Below, piece by piece: positions 25,090 to 32,278 of a DNA stretch of 36,386 nt. The notes under the pieces are model-generated. The model was given only the letters and a program-made list of their open reading frames with translations. It did no database searches and was not told where the DNA came from. The stretch lies in NCBI GenBank assembly GCA_002362575.1, contig DEUM01000051.1, forward strand, positions 1 through 36,386, written 5' to 3'. Numbering within the stretch: the first letter of the stretch is position 1; the number at the start of each line of letters is the position of its first letter. Source of the stretch: Lachnoclostridium sp. UBA3262. Its GTDB lineage: Bacteria > Bacillota > Clostridia > Lachnospirales > Lachnospiraceae. The position numbers and the translations under genes were made by a program.

Positions 25090-25814
25090 TACTTATTTCC
25101 CTCCTGTGCCTTGTTCACAATTTTTGACTGATACTTCCCGGTCTCAATATCTATGTAACGGACAAAAAGTGAAACCTTGTTATCCTCATTCAGACTGTTC
25201 CAAATCATGTCGGTAAAAGCATCCATATCATCCAGTATTTCTACCGGCTTCGGCTCTCCCTCAAAGCTTGGCAGTGGATTGCCATCACACTGGTATGTAT
25301 GTATGAAATGTCCCTCTCCTGCCTCTGGGTTACTATATGCAAAGGTATAGCGGTTACAGCTATCCGGATTGCCATTATTGCTTTTCAGAATCGACATTGC
25401 ATAGCTGTAATTTCCATTTTCCAAGTGCATAATGCCGGAAATTCTTGGTGTATAATTTGGGGCGTCCGGCTCAAATTCTCTTGTACGCAATGCCTGTTCA
25501 AATGTCTGCTGTTTATCCATGAGTTCATAAATGGTATCGGTCTGGTCACCGTTTGTCACAATCGTCTTGTTTCCAAGCACCCGGACAGGCGCATAAATAA
25601 TCAGGCTTGGATCACTCATCTTCGACTCATCAAACGCCTGCGTGCGGATTCCCTCGCCCTCCTCGACAAAAATCCGGTTGCGGCTGTTCTCGCTCCGTCC
25701 CATGATAAAATAAGCAGTTACCGCATACTTACCGTTTGGGGATTTTCCTAACACAATCCCTCTGCCCGGATACGCATTTTCCTTTAGTTCGTTTTCCAGT
25801 GAAATTCGTTTCAT
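25089..25814 (-). CDS. purO: PurO-type IMP cyclohydrolase
   Basis: A 241-residue IMP cyclohydrolase of the PurO (archaeal-type) fold, closing the second ring to give IMP. The ATG at 25814 is chosen because GGAGGGAAAG precedes it; the frame upstream runs through the riboswitch. Family signatures are NAYPGRGIVLG, MGRSENSRNRIF, VTNGDQTDTI and EPDAPNYTPRISG. It is unrelated in fold to the PurH cyclohydrolase domain. It overlaps the transformylase gene by one base. The 5' leader holds a ZTP riboswitch, a 10-bp hairpin and a 14-bp palindrome. Confidence 0.92.
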   Translation of the reverse strand: MKRISLENELKENAYPGRGIVLGKSPNGKYAVTAYFIMGRSENSRNRIFVEEGEGIRTQAFDESKMSDPSLIIYAPVRVLGNKTIVTNGDQTDTIYELMDKQQTFEQALRTREFEPDAPNYTPRISGIMHLENGNYSYAMSILKSNNGNPDSCNRYTFAYSNPEAGEGHFIHTYQCDGNPLPSFEGEPKPVEILDDMDAFTDMIWNSLNEDNKVSLFVRYIDIETGKYQSKIVNKAQEGNK

Positions 25815-25831
25815 CTTTCCCTCCAATCCGA

Positions 25832-25845
25832 GAACGTATACGTTC
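25832..25845. repeat. 14-bp palindrome just before purO ribosome-binding site
   Basis: GAACGTATACGTTC is perfectly self-complementary. It lies about ten bases upstream of the GGAGG of purO. It contains CGAAC/GTTC cores that recall Gram-positive PurBox half-sites, but the arrangement differs. It may be an operator or an RNA hairpin with a UAUA loop. Confidence 0.5.
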
Positions 25846-25853
25846 GAGTAACC

Positions 25854-25883
25854 GCAATTTGTGACGCTCTCTGCACAAATTGC
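25854..25883 (-). other. 10-bp leader hairpin between riboswitch and purO
   Basis: GCAATTTGTG (25854-25863) is complementary to CACAAATTGC (25874-25883) with a 10-base loop. No T-run follows, so it is not an ordinary terminator. It is probably part of the leader structure below the riboswitch. Confidence 0.5.
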
Positions 25884-25929
25884 CAAGCACAAAATTATAG
25901 CCGGTCGACTGAACGGCCTTTTACATTGG

Positions 25930-26003
25930 TCGCCCAGGCGGTCGGCTATTATCATTCTCCATACTCCCCATGGGTAAATCCCACTCATCCGCCAGTCATA
26001 TGG
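25930..26003 (-). ncRNA. ZTP (pfl) riboswitch
   Basis: On the minus strand the leader reads TGACTGGCG near its 5' end, then a GTGGG...CCCATGGGGAG hairpin region, and GCCGACCGCCTGGGC (25946-25932) at its 3' end. These are the signature conserved blocks of the pfl/ZTP aptamer. CCATA (26003-25999) pairs with TATGG (25963-25959) to close P1, and GGCG (25993-25990) can form the pseudoknot with CGCC (25940-25937). The aptamer senses ZTP/ZMP, which builds up when 10-formyl-tetrahydrofolate is short. Just downstream are purO and the ZMP-using transformylase. The expression platform is less clear: ATAGCCG in the aptamer tail can pair with CGGCTAT about 45 nt later, before an AATTTT run. Confidence 0.9.
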
Positions 26004-26014
26004 AATATATTATA

Positions 26015-26043
26015 ATAATATACGATTTCCCACAAAAATTCAA
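26015..26043 (-). promoter_or_regulatory. Promoter of riboswitch-purO operon
   Basis: TTGAAT (26043-26038), 17 bp, TATTAT (26020-26015) on the minus strand. The start of transcription would fall just before the aptamer. An imperfect AAAATTC/GAATTTT hairpin overlaps it and might end rubrerythrin transcripts. Confidence 0.5.
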
Positions 26044-26088
26044 CCGGATTTTTCGAATTTTCCAGTTCTCTTTCGCTTCCTCTTATTT

Positions 26089-26697
26089 TCAACCAACACT
26101 ACCGTTTTCAAACGGTGACAATTCAAAACGGATAAAATAACCTCTGTCGTGTCTGCAGATCGGACAAACCGGAGGCGCTTCCTTCGAATCAATAACCGCC
26201 CCACAGTTTAGACAAATCCATTTCGTCGAAACGTCTGACACAAACAATGTCCCTTTTTCCAACTGCTCTGCAAATCTTCCGAAACGGTCTCCGTGAAGCT
26301 TTTCAATCCGCGCAATCTGGTGGAAGGAAGAAGCAATCTCGGAAAAGCCCTCTTGCAGAGCAACATCGCCAAAAGTCTTGTAGGCCGAGTCATACTCCTC
26401 GTATTCATTGTGCTGCGCCTTGCGCAAGAGAGTCGCCAAATCATCCGCTATGTCCACAGGATATCCACCGTCCACTACAATGTTTTCCCCTGCCACAGTC
26501 TTTAAATGTTTATAAAAAATTTCAGCATGTTCTTTTTCCTGCTCTGCCGTATAGCGGAACAATACCTCGATTACATACATACCAGATTTCTTTGCCTGAC
26601 TGGCAGCAAAGGTATAGCGGTTTCTCGCCTGACTTTCTCCAGCAAAAGCCCTCATCAGATTTTTCTTTGTTTCACTTTGCTCAAATGCTACTGCCAT
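26089..26697 (-). CDS. rbr: Rubrerythrin
   Basis: A 202-residue non-haem di-iron peroxidase that removes hydrogen peroxide in anaerobes. The ATG at 26697 follows GGAGG. The ferritin-like domain supplies the di-iron ligands: E in AFAGESQARNRY, E-x2-H in EQEKEHAEIF, and E-x2-H in ARIEKLHGDRF. The C-terminal rubredoxin-like domain has two Cys pairs, CLNC and CPIC, for one iron. Length and layout are typical. It stands alone between the purine operon and the hydrolase gene. Confidence 0.95.
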   Translation of the reverse strand: MAVAFEQSETKKNLMRAFAGESQARNRYTFAASQAKKSGMYVIEVLFRYTAEQEKEHAEIFYKHLKTVAGENIVVDGGYPVDIADDLATLLRKAQHNEYEEYDSAYKTFGDVALQEGFSEIASSFHQIARIEKLHGDRFGRFAEQLEKGTLFVSDVSTKWICLNCGAVIDSKEAPPVCPICRHDRGYFIRFELSPFENGSVG

Positions 26698-26705
26698 GTT
26701 AACCT

Positions 26706-26733
26706 CCATAACTAATGTTTTTTATTAGTATGG
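26706..26733. repeat. Imperfect inverted repeat upstream of rbr
   Basis: CCATAACTAAT (26706-26716) and ATTAGTATGG (26724-26733) match apart from one unpaired base, around a T-rich loop. It lies directly before the rubrerythrin ribosome-binding site, so it may be an operator or a leader hairpin. It does not match the PerR box I know. Confidence 0.4.
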
Positions 26734-26749
26734 ATAAGTAACCGCAAAT

Positions 26750-27382
26750 CTATTCCCACTCGCGCAAAGAACATGACTCCACACTTATTTCATCCATCTT
26801 CAATTTTTCCGAACATAACTCTACCGCTCTGTTAATAATGCGGCTCGTCACAGCGTCATAATCTATCAGCTCCAAATCCTTTTTCTCTGCTCCGGTATTC
26901 TCCATAAAGTCCTCCCTCAGGCACTGTATATAAGTGTCCCAGAAATCCGGTTCTATTTCCTCTATCTCACATTCCTCATATACAACTTCTGAGTAAGTAA
27001 GCGAATAATCCTCTCTCAAAAGCTCATTCAGGCGATGGTAATCCCGGTACATTATCTCTATCTTTTTCATCTTACTGATATCCGATGCGAGATTTCCTAC
27101 CTCTTTATACCAAAGAATATCCGTCAGTAAATGGCAGAAATATCCCTCGTATAATTCATCCTGCATATAACTCTGATATTTGTCAAAAAAGGTCTCCCAG
27201 CAGATTCCATGTGTTCCATCCTGTTTATAAAAATGCGACCGCCCCTTCTTTCCCTTTCTTCCTCCCGGGCCATCCACACAGTCCGGATACAAGTTTCCTG
27301 CCATGAAACGGTTTTTATTTTCAATCGGAACTCTTTTCATGATTTCAGTTCCAATCAAATAATGAATCAGTCTTGACGCCAT
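26750..27382 (-). CDS. Zinc-dependent phospholipase C-like protein
   Basis: A 210-residue protein with a pattern of metal-ligand candidates resembling the zinc phospholipase C/S1-P1 fold as seen in short Clostridial proteins: H7 in SRLIHYLIG, D in AGNLYPDCVD, H in RSHFY, and the GYFCHLLTDILW helix with H and D. It has no signal peptide, unlike secreted phospholipases, so a cytoplasmic role is likely. The C-terminal half is acidic and helical. It starts 22 bp after the MerR gene on the same strand and is probably co-transcribed with it. The substrate is unknown. Confidence 0.55.
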   Translation of the reverse strand: MASRLIHYLIGTEIMKRVPIENKNRFMAGNLYPDCVDGPGGRKGKKGRSHFYKQDGTHGICWETFFDKYQSYMQDELYEGYFCHLLTDILWYKEVGNLASDISKMKKIEIMYRDYHRLNELLREDYSLTYSEVVYEECEIEEIEPDFWDTYIQCLREDFMENTGAEKKDLELIDYDAVTSRIINRAVELCSEKLKMDEISVESCSLREWE

Positions 27383-27404
27383 AATAATCTCCCTTCCTAA
27401 TTAT

Positions 27405-28274
27405 CTACTTTGTACAACGGTACAAATAAGTGTCTTTTTTTATCACAAGCTTTCCGTTTTTATCCTGTTTTGTTCTCAAGAACCGGATAAACTTTTGCCG
27501 TTCCCTCTCAAGCATTGCAGACAATTCTTTATATCTACGCAGGATAAATTCATAACAGTCCTCCGCCGTATCAAAGAAAAGTTCAATCTCATATATCCTT
27601 TTCTCTACTGCCGGAAATACACTGTTTAGATTCTCCTCCCACTGCTTTATCCACAATTCCCATTTACTACTATTATTCTCTATTTCTTCTATATCGGTTC
27701 CATATTCCCGAATCCATTCTCTAACCTGCTCAAATGCGGAGATTCCGCCCCATGTGCATATAAATACCCCATTTCTATCCAAACACTCTGAGAATGTATG
27801 GAGCATTTTTACGCCATCTTTCATAAAGACCGCTGTATGGTTAAAAAAAATACAATCATAGCTTTCCCGGAATTTCATTTCCTCCATGTTACCCCATCGA
27901 AAAGAAAAGCAGCCTTTAGGAATCTCTCCCTCCTGCTCCATTTTATGAACATCTTCCTCCAAAGAATCTGCCCATGTATTATGCAGGTCTACACAAGTTA
28001 TATGAATATCCGACGGCAGCCGCTTCTGCTCCTCAAAGGCTTCCTCGGCACTCATTGTCTCACTTTCTTTCAGAAACACTTTTATATGCTCAAGAGAAAA
28101 TCCCAGAAATTTCATCATAATTATCTTTTGTAAGACAGCCTTTGTCTCATCCCCGTATAAGCGGTAATTATTTTCGTCGCTTCTCTCCGGATGAATAAGT
28201 CCTTTTTCTTCATAAAGCCGCAATGCCTTTGTGGAAACCCCTACAATTTTTGCCAACTGACCGATTGTATACAT
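27405..28274 (-). CDS. MerR regulator fused to methyltransferase-like domain
   Basis: A 289-residue protein. Residues 1-70 are a MerR helix-turn-helix (TIGQLAKIVGVSTKALRLYEEKGLI, NNYRLYGDET). After about residue 85 it resembles the second half of a class I SAM methyltransferase: ITCVDLHNTW (acidic strand 2), SYDCIFFNHTAVFMKD (strand 4) and LDRNGVFICTWGG (strand 5). The glycine-rich motif I that holds SAM is missing, and so is most of the usual MerR dimerisation helix, as if an in-frame block was lost. It may bind a small ligand in place of catalysing methylation. The promoter at 28296-28326 has the 19-bp spacer typical of MerR control, so it probably regulates itself and the hydrolase gene downstream. 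Confidence 0.8.
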   Translation of the reverse strand: MYTIGQLAKIVGVSTKALRLYEEKGLIHPERSDENNYRLYGDETKAVLQKIIMMKFLGFSLEHIKVFLKESETMSAEEAFEEQKRLPSDIHITCVDLHNTWADSLEEDVHKMEQEGEIPKGCFSFRWGNMEEMKFRESYDCIFFNHTAVFMKDGVKMLHTFSECLDRNGVFICTWGGISAFEQVREWIREYGTDIEEIENNSSKWELWIKQWEENLNSVFPAVEKRIYEIELFFDTAEDCYEFILRRYKELSAMLERERQKFIRFLRTKQDKNGKLVIKKDTYLYRCTK

Positions 28275-28295
28275 AGCCTTCCCCCTTTTGACACT

Positions 28296-28326
28296 ATTAT
28301 AAACTCTGCCCTTAGGGAAAGGTCAA
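28296..28326 (-). promoter_or_regulatory. MerR-type promoter with 19-bp spacer
   Basis: TTGACC (28326-28321), 19 bp and TATAAT (28301-28296) on the minus strand. The long spacer holds a dyad, CCCT-A-AGGG (28309-28317). MerR regulators bind such a dyad and twist the DNA to make the promoter usable. Confidence 0.7.
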
Positions 28327-28365
28327 GTAGGAAATGAAAAACAATTTTAATATACTTTTCCAAAT

Positions 28366-28782
28366 CTACCTATCCACAAGATACCGACTATACCCAGCAT
28401 ACAGCTCTTTTACAAACCCTCGCAAACAGGTCTGGTCAAATTCATTTTCAAAGGATAACTCCTGTGAATATCCACCACGCCCATCATGAATCTTTCCCTT
28501 TACTTTTATATGTCCACCGCTCATTGCTTCAAATTCAATATAATTACACTTTCCGTATGGTTCTTCCAATCTTGCTTTGCCAGATAATGAATGATACAAT
28601 TCCAACAGTTCTTTAGCAAAAGCAGCAAGTTCTTTTACATCTATATCCATGGTTGCTTTAGCAGAAAAACCATAGCTATTCACATTTATATGAAGTATTG
28701 TATTTTCCGGATATTTGATATCATCCTCAAATACTTCCGGCTCTAACTCTAATTGAAAAACATCCGTTTCCAGTCTGTACAT
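28366..28782 (-). CDS. WapI-like immunity-type protein
   Basis: A 138-residue acidic cytoplasmic protein. The pattern ILHINVNSYGFSAKATMDIDVKELAAFAKELLELY, then the GKCNYIEFEAMSGGHIKVKGKI and LSFENEFDQTCLRGFVKELY segments, resembles the WapI/immunity-like family of small proteins. Some members protect against WapA-type toxins, and many are orphans. No toxin gene adjoins it. The start at 28782 follows AAGGAGAATGT. It is the last of a four-gene run, 24 bp after the methyltransferase. The family name is from pattern memory and its role here is unknown. Confidence 0.55.
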   Translation of the reverse strand: MYRLETDVFQLELEPEVFEDDIKYPENTILHINVNSYGFSAKATMDIDVKELAAFAKELLELYHSLSGKARLEEPYGKCNYIEFEAMSGGHIKVKGKIHDGRGGYSQELSFENEFDQTCLRGFVKELYAGYSRYLVDR

Positions 28783-28806
28783 ACATTCTCCTTTTATAGC
28801 ATAGTT

Positions 28807-29697
28807 TCACTTTCTTCCACTGATAACCATTACCGTTGAGGTTGAAAAATCCCAATGTTTCTTACCTTCTTTATAATCGGAAATCCGCCTGTCATACCGT
28901 CTCTGAATCAATTCCTCCAAACGACATTTCTCTGATTCCATCAACGCCTCTGGCGCTAGACGAACCCCCTTCTGCATACTGGCAAGACTGCTCGTTCTAT
29001 GGCTGTTAATCTGCCCGAAAGCCTCCTCATCCGATACTGTAAAATTATCCGGCGCATAATCCATTACCGTAAATACCTGAACATCTACGTCTTGGAAACC
29101 AAAAGAAGCCATTTCCTTTGGGTATTCATGCTCCTCCTGCACATACATGCCAACGTGATACTTTGTCATTACATCGACCTCGACCTGTGACCACAGTTTT
29201 TTCTGAAGCGCCTCCTCCTCTGCACCAAACTCATTCATCGTATGGTCTGGAATATTTAATTGATTACGCACGAGCAAAACGGAAATTCTTCCGCCTGATT
29301 TTAGAACCCGCCTCTGCTCCCTGTAAAAATCATCATGAGGAATATGCTCAAGAACCGTATAAGAATATACCAAATCAAATGTTCCATCTTCAAAAGGCAA
29401 ATTGCGGATATCACCTTCTACAAAATCGCAGGCGAGTCCTAACTTCTCCGCTTTCTTTCTGGCAAAAGCAATATGTCCCTTATCAAAATCAAGTCCTGTC
29501 ACAAGACAGTCCGGCACATACTGTTTCAATCTGTGACAGAACAGTCCTCCTCCACAGCCCACTTCCAGCACCTTCATGCCCGGCTTCACTCCGATGTGTT
29601 TCAGCCAGAGTTCCTTATTTCTCTCATGAAACCGGACCTCCCTGCTTGTATATAATTCCTCTGTCGTCTGAATCAATTCTGACCAATGCGTATCCAT
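28807..29697 (-). CDS. Class I SAM-dependent methyltransferase
   Basis: A 296-residue methyltransferase of the UbiE/Methyltransf_11 type. Motif I is VLEVGCGGGLF, the acidic motif is VTGLDFDKG, then FVEGDIRNLPFEDGTFDLVYSYTVLEHI and RVLKSGGRISVLLVRN. The remaining 100 residues form an auxiliary region that may define substrate. It starts 15 bp after the TIM-barrel gene with GGAGGTAGAGG before the ATG. The substrate is not evident. Confidence 0.88.
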   Translation of the reverse strand: MDTHWSELIQTTEELYTSREVRFHERNKELWLKHIGVKPGMKVLEVGCGGGLFCHRLKQYVPDCLVTGLDFDKGHIAFARKKAEKLGLACDFVEGDIRNLPFEDGTFDLVYSYTVLEHIPHDDFYREQRRVLKSGGRISVLLVRNQLNIPDHTMNEFGAEEEALQKKLWSQVEVDVMTKYHVGMYVQEEHEYPKEMASFGFQDVDVQVFTVMDYAPDNFTVSDEEAFGQINSHRTSSLASMQKGVRLAPEALMESEKCRLEELIQRRYDRRISDYKEGKKHWDFSTSTVMVISGRK

Positions 29698-29712
29698 CCT
29701 CTACCTCCTGTC

Positions 29713-30549
29713 CTAACGTTCCTTACAATGTTTTATATACTCCCGCATCGAAGCAAAGCACCGGTTCAGCATTTCAATGTCTATTTCGCCCTCTTTATTA
29801 AACGCAGTTGCCTCGACAGTAAACGTGTCCTCATACCCCGTTTTATGTATAAAAGAAAAAAATCTTTTAAAATCAATATGTCCCTTGCCAATAGGAAGTG
29901 TGCGGAGATTTTTCCAGTCCATATATCCGCCGGCATAATCATTGACGTGATAGTGTTTTATATGCTCATTTTTCCAGAGCCAGCTATATTCTTCCTCATA
30001 TAATAATTCCAACTGTTCATGAAACGCCGCCATCTTTGTATCAAAAACAAAGTGAATATCCGGGTACTGACTGGCAAGCTCGCACCAGTGCTTCATCGGA
30101 TTTTCCTGATTGCATACAACATTCTCCACGAGCAAATCCACTCCCTGCTCCTCTGCCATCTCGGACAAATGCTTATATGCATCCAGATTATTCTGAAAAT
30201 TCATATCGGACGTCATACCATCCCACAAATGAATGACAAGTTTCTCTGCGTGAATCATCTTTGCCACCTTGCAGTTAATCGCAAACAACCGAAACGCTTC
30301 CTCCATTGAGCCGTTCTCATTCCGGCTAATCGCTTCCCCAATATGTTTTTCACAGTGCATAACCGGCGTAAAAATTCTTTTCTTCTCCAGATATTCTGCT
30401 ATTTCCTCTGCCTTGTCATACCATGAATTATACATCATAAATTCAAAGCCGTCACAAGTCAGTTCTTCTACCAGAGATTCCAGTAATTTATAATTTCTTC
30501 CATTCGGCTTTCCTATCAACGCACCTGTTGAACATAAAATTTTACTCAT
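29713..30549 (-). CDS. Sugar phosphate isomerase/epimerase-like TIM barrel
   Basis: A 278-residue protein of the xylose isomerase-like/AP endonuclease 2 TIM-barrel family. Metal-ligand candidates are E in LLVENVV, D and H in HFVFDTKMAAFHE, H in IKHYHVNDY and E in FTVEATAF, in the usual order. Such enzymes isomerise or epimerise sugars and cyclitols or cut abasic DNA. The start overlaps the upstream XRE-methyltransferase stop (ATGA), so translation is coupled. Partnering with two methyltransferases suggests a small-molecule modification pathway, which is inference. Confidence 0.85.
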   Translation of the reverse strand: MSKILCSTGALIGKPNGRNYKLLESLVEELTCDGFEFMMYNSWYDKAEEIAEYLEKKRIFTPVMHCEKHIGEAISRNENGSMEEAFRLFAINCKVAKMIHAEKLVIHLWDGMTSDMNFQNNLDAYKHLSEMAEEQGVDLLVENVVCNQENPMKHWCELASQYPDIHFVFDTKMAAFHEQLELLYEEEYSWLWKNEHIKHYHVNDYAGGYMDWKNLRTLPIGKGHIDFKRFFSFIHKTGYEDTFTVEATAFNKEGEIDIEMLNRCFASMREYIKHCKER

Positions 30550-31667
30550 ACCTGTCCTCCTCCCTTTCTTCCAAATGTAATCGTTTTACCGCGAAACCAT
30601 GTATAGCAGACATCCTCTTTGTGTTCAGAAAAATATTCTGCTAACACACGTCCTTTCTGGCTATACTGCTCTGCTTCCTCCCTGCTCATTCCGTGGCTCA
30701 TCAACCGCTCAATTTCATCGCTGCCATAATACCATAAAACATCCTGCCGGAGCAAATCTTCCACATTTTGTTTATAATCCTCTTTCTCCGGACATACAAA
30801 GGAAACCTTGTCATTCATCCTGACCTCTACACCCTGTATCCCAAGCTCACGCATAACGTACGCATTTCGCATCGCCGCCGCATAATCCCTGTTCCCGTTT
30901 TCAAACTCAGATTTCCAGTGCTTTTCTGCACCATGACGGTCACATAAAAAATCATAGTCCATTCCGTCTACAAAAAGTCCTGCTGACTCCAGCTCACGAT
31001 TTGAATCAATGCAGACTATCAGACTTCCTTTCTTCCCAAACTCCATCATCTTCTTTATAAAAGGGCGTGAATTTCCGATATGGCGCAATACCGACTGAGT
31101 TATTACCACATCATAATGCTGCTTCACTGAAGCCGATAAAAAATCTGTAGAAACTAACTTCCCTTTTACCCCCTGCTCCTTAAGCAGCTCTGTTCCATAT
31201 TCTATCAGTTTGTCTGCAAAATCAATTCCTGTATAGGTGCTGCCTTCAGGCAAAAGGGGCATCATCATAACCGCCATATAACCATAGCCACATCCGCAGT
31301 CCAGAATATCAACTGGTTTTTTAATTTTCCATACATCCTGAATTAGAAATTTCAAATAATCTGTATTCCAGTTCGATTTTTTGGTTCTTAGCAAATACTC
31401 CAGTCTTTCATTCCAAAACTCTCTGGAATCGGTTTCCTCACAAATGTATTCTTCATCTTTTAACGGAACCAGCCCCAGAAGTTCGTCTACTGTCACTTCA
31501 AAATACGAAGCAAGAACAGGAAGTACCGTAATATCCGGCATTGTCACGCCATTCTCCCATTTACTGACGTTCTGAAAGGAAGTGCCTATGATATCAGCTA
31601 TTTCCTGCTGGGTAACACCTTTCCGTCTGCGAAGCTTTGATAATTGAAATTGAATTCTGTTCTTCAT
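30546..31667 (-). CDS. XRE regulator fused to SAM methyltransferase
   Basis: A 373-residue fusion. Residues about 5-62 are a Cro/C1-type helix-turn-helix (LRRRKGVTQQEIADIIGTSFQNVSKWENG). From about 85 to 300 there is a class I methyltransferase with complete motif I (VDILDCGCGYGYMAVMM), the acidic TYTGIDFADK strand and VITQSVLRHIG. A 70-residue C-terminal region follows (YYGSDEIERLMSHGMSREEA...). The start follows GGGAGAT, and the promoter at 31747-31775 precedes it. It leads a four-gene operon. It may be a SAM-dependent sensor-regulator, or a methyltransferase controlling its own gene. Both halves look intact. Confidence 0.88.
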   Translation of the reverse strand: MKNRIQFQLSKLRRRKGVTQQEIADIIGTSFQNVSKWENGVTMPDITVLPVLASYFEVTVDELLGLVPLKDEEYICEETDSREFWNERLEYLLRTKKSNWNTDYLKFLIQDVWKIKKPVDILDCGCGYGYMAVMMMPLLPEGSTYTGIDFADKLIEYGTELLKEQGVKGKLVSTDFLSASVKQHYDVVITQSVLRHIGNSRPFIKKMMEFGKKGSLIVCIDSNRELESAGLFVDGMDYDFLCDRHGAEKHWKSEFENGNRDYAAAMRNAYVMRELGIQGVEVRMNDKVSFVCPEKEDYKQNVEDLLRQDVLWYYGSDEIERLMSHGMSREEAEQYSQKGRVLAEYFSEHKEDVCYTWFRGKTITFGRKGGGQV

Positions 31668-31746
31668 TTAATCTCCCATTCCGCCGCATAGCCTAACGAT
31701 GCCAGGCAGCATTTAAAATCTTTGTAAACATTGAGACTTTATACCT

Positions 31747-31775
31747 ATTATACAAAAGGTTCCCTCTTCTGTCTT
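31747..31775 (-). promoter_or_regulatory. Promoter of XRE-methyltransferase operon
   Basis: AAGACA (31775-31770), 17 bp and a perfect TATAAT (31752-31747) on the minus strand. The leader would be about 75 nt. Confidence 0.55.
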
Positions 31776-31793
31776 TCACAAAATACGAGAATG

Positions 31794-31814
31794 TATTCGC
31801 CTGTTAAGCGAATA
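31794..31814 (-). terminator. Weak hairpin terminator after GNAT gene
   Basis: TATTCGC/GCGAATA (31808-31814 with 31794-31800) with a 7-base loop, then a broken T-rich stretch on the minus strand. It lies 20 bp after the GNAT stop. Confidence 0.4.
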
Positions 31815-31832
31815 TACCCTATCCTGTTTCTC

Positions 31833-32249
31833 CTACAACTCCTTTTGCATCCATACATGAGGACACCCCTCATCACTGTCCTCCTCGCCATACACGCAAT
31901 AACCCAATCCGCTATAAAACTTCTCCACCCGTTTCTGAGCATGCAGACATACTTTCCTTCCGCCCATTCTCCGGATATGTCTCTCTGCCTCTTTCACGAT
32001 ATCAGCACCAAGCCCTCTCCCTCTGTAATCTTTCATTACCGCAATACGCCCTATCACATACACAGCGTCTTTCAATTCCTTAAAAAAACGGCATGTCGCT
32101 ACCGGAATATTTCCATCAAATAAAACCAGATGTCTGGAGCCTGCATCCGTTTCGTCAAATTCCTCACAAAACCCCTGCTCCTTTACAAATACCATTTCCC
32201 GAATCAGAACCGCCTCCTGCGGCAGTGTATCGTATATTTTAAATTCCAT
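31833..32249 (-). CDS. GNAT N-acetyltransferase
   Basis: A 138-residue acetyltransferase of the ElaA-like branch. The acetyl-CoA-binding motif A is clear in IGRIAVMKDYRGRGLGADIV, followed by VCLHAQKRVEKFYSGLGY (motif B) and GCPHVWMQKEL. The N-terminal VFVKEQGFCEEFDETD is typical of ElaA-type proteins. It starts 29 bp after the broken MATE gene, so it was probably part of the MarR-controlled unit. The acceptor substrate is unknown. Confidence 0.88.
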   Translation of the reverse strand: MEFKIYDTLPQEAVLIREMVFVKEQGFCEEFDETDAGSRHLVLFDGNIPVATCRFFKELKDAVYVIGRIAVMKDYRGRGLGADIVKEAERHIRRMGGRKVCLHAQKRVEKFYSGLGYCVYGEEDSDEGCPHVWMQKEL

Positions 32250-32278
32250 TTTTTTCTCCTTTTTAAAGCACTGTCCAA

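Noticed and set aside
25815..25988. 174-base upstream extension of the purO reading frame
   Set aside because: The extension reads through the ZTP aptamer and leader; the ATG at 25814 has GGAGGGAAAG and matches the family N-terminus.
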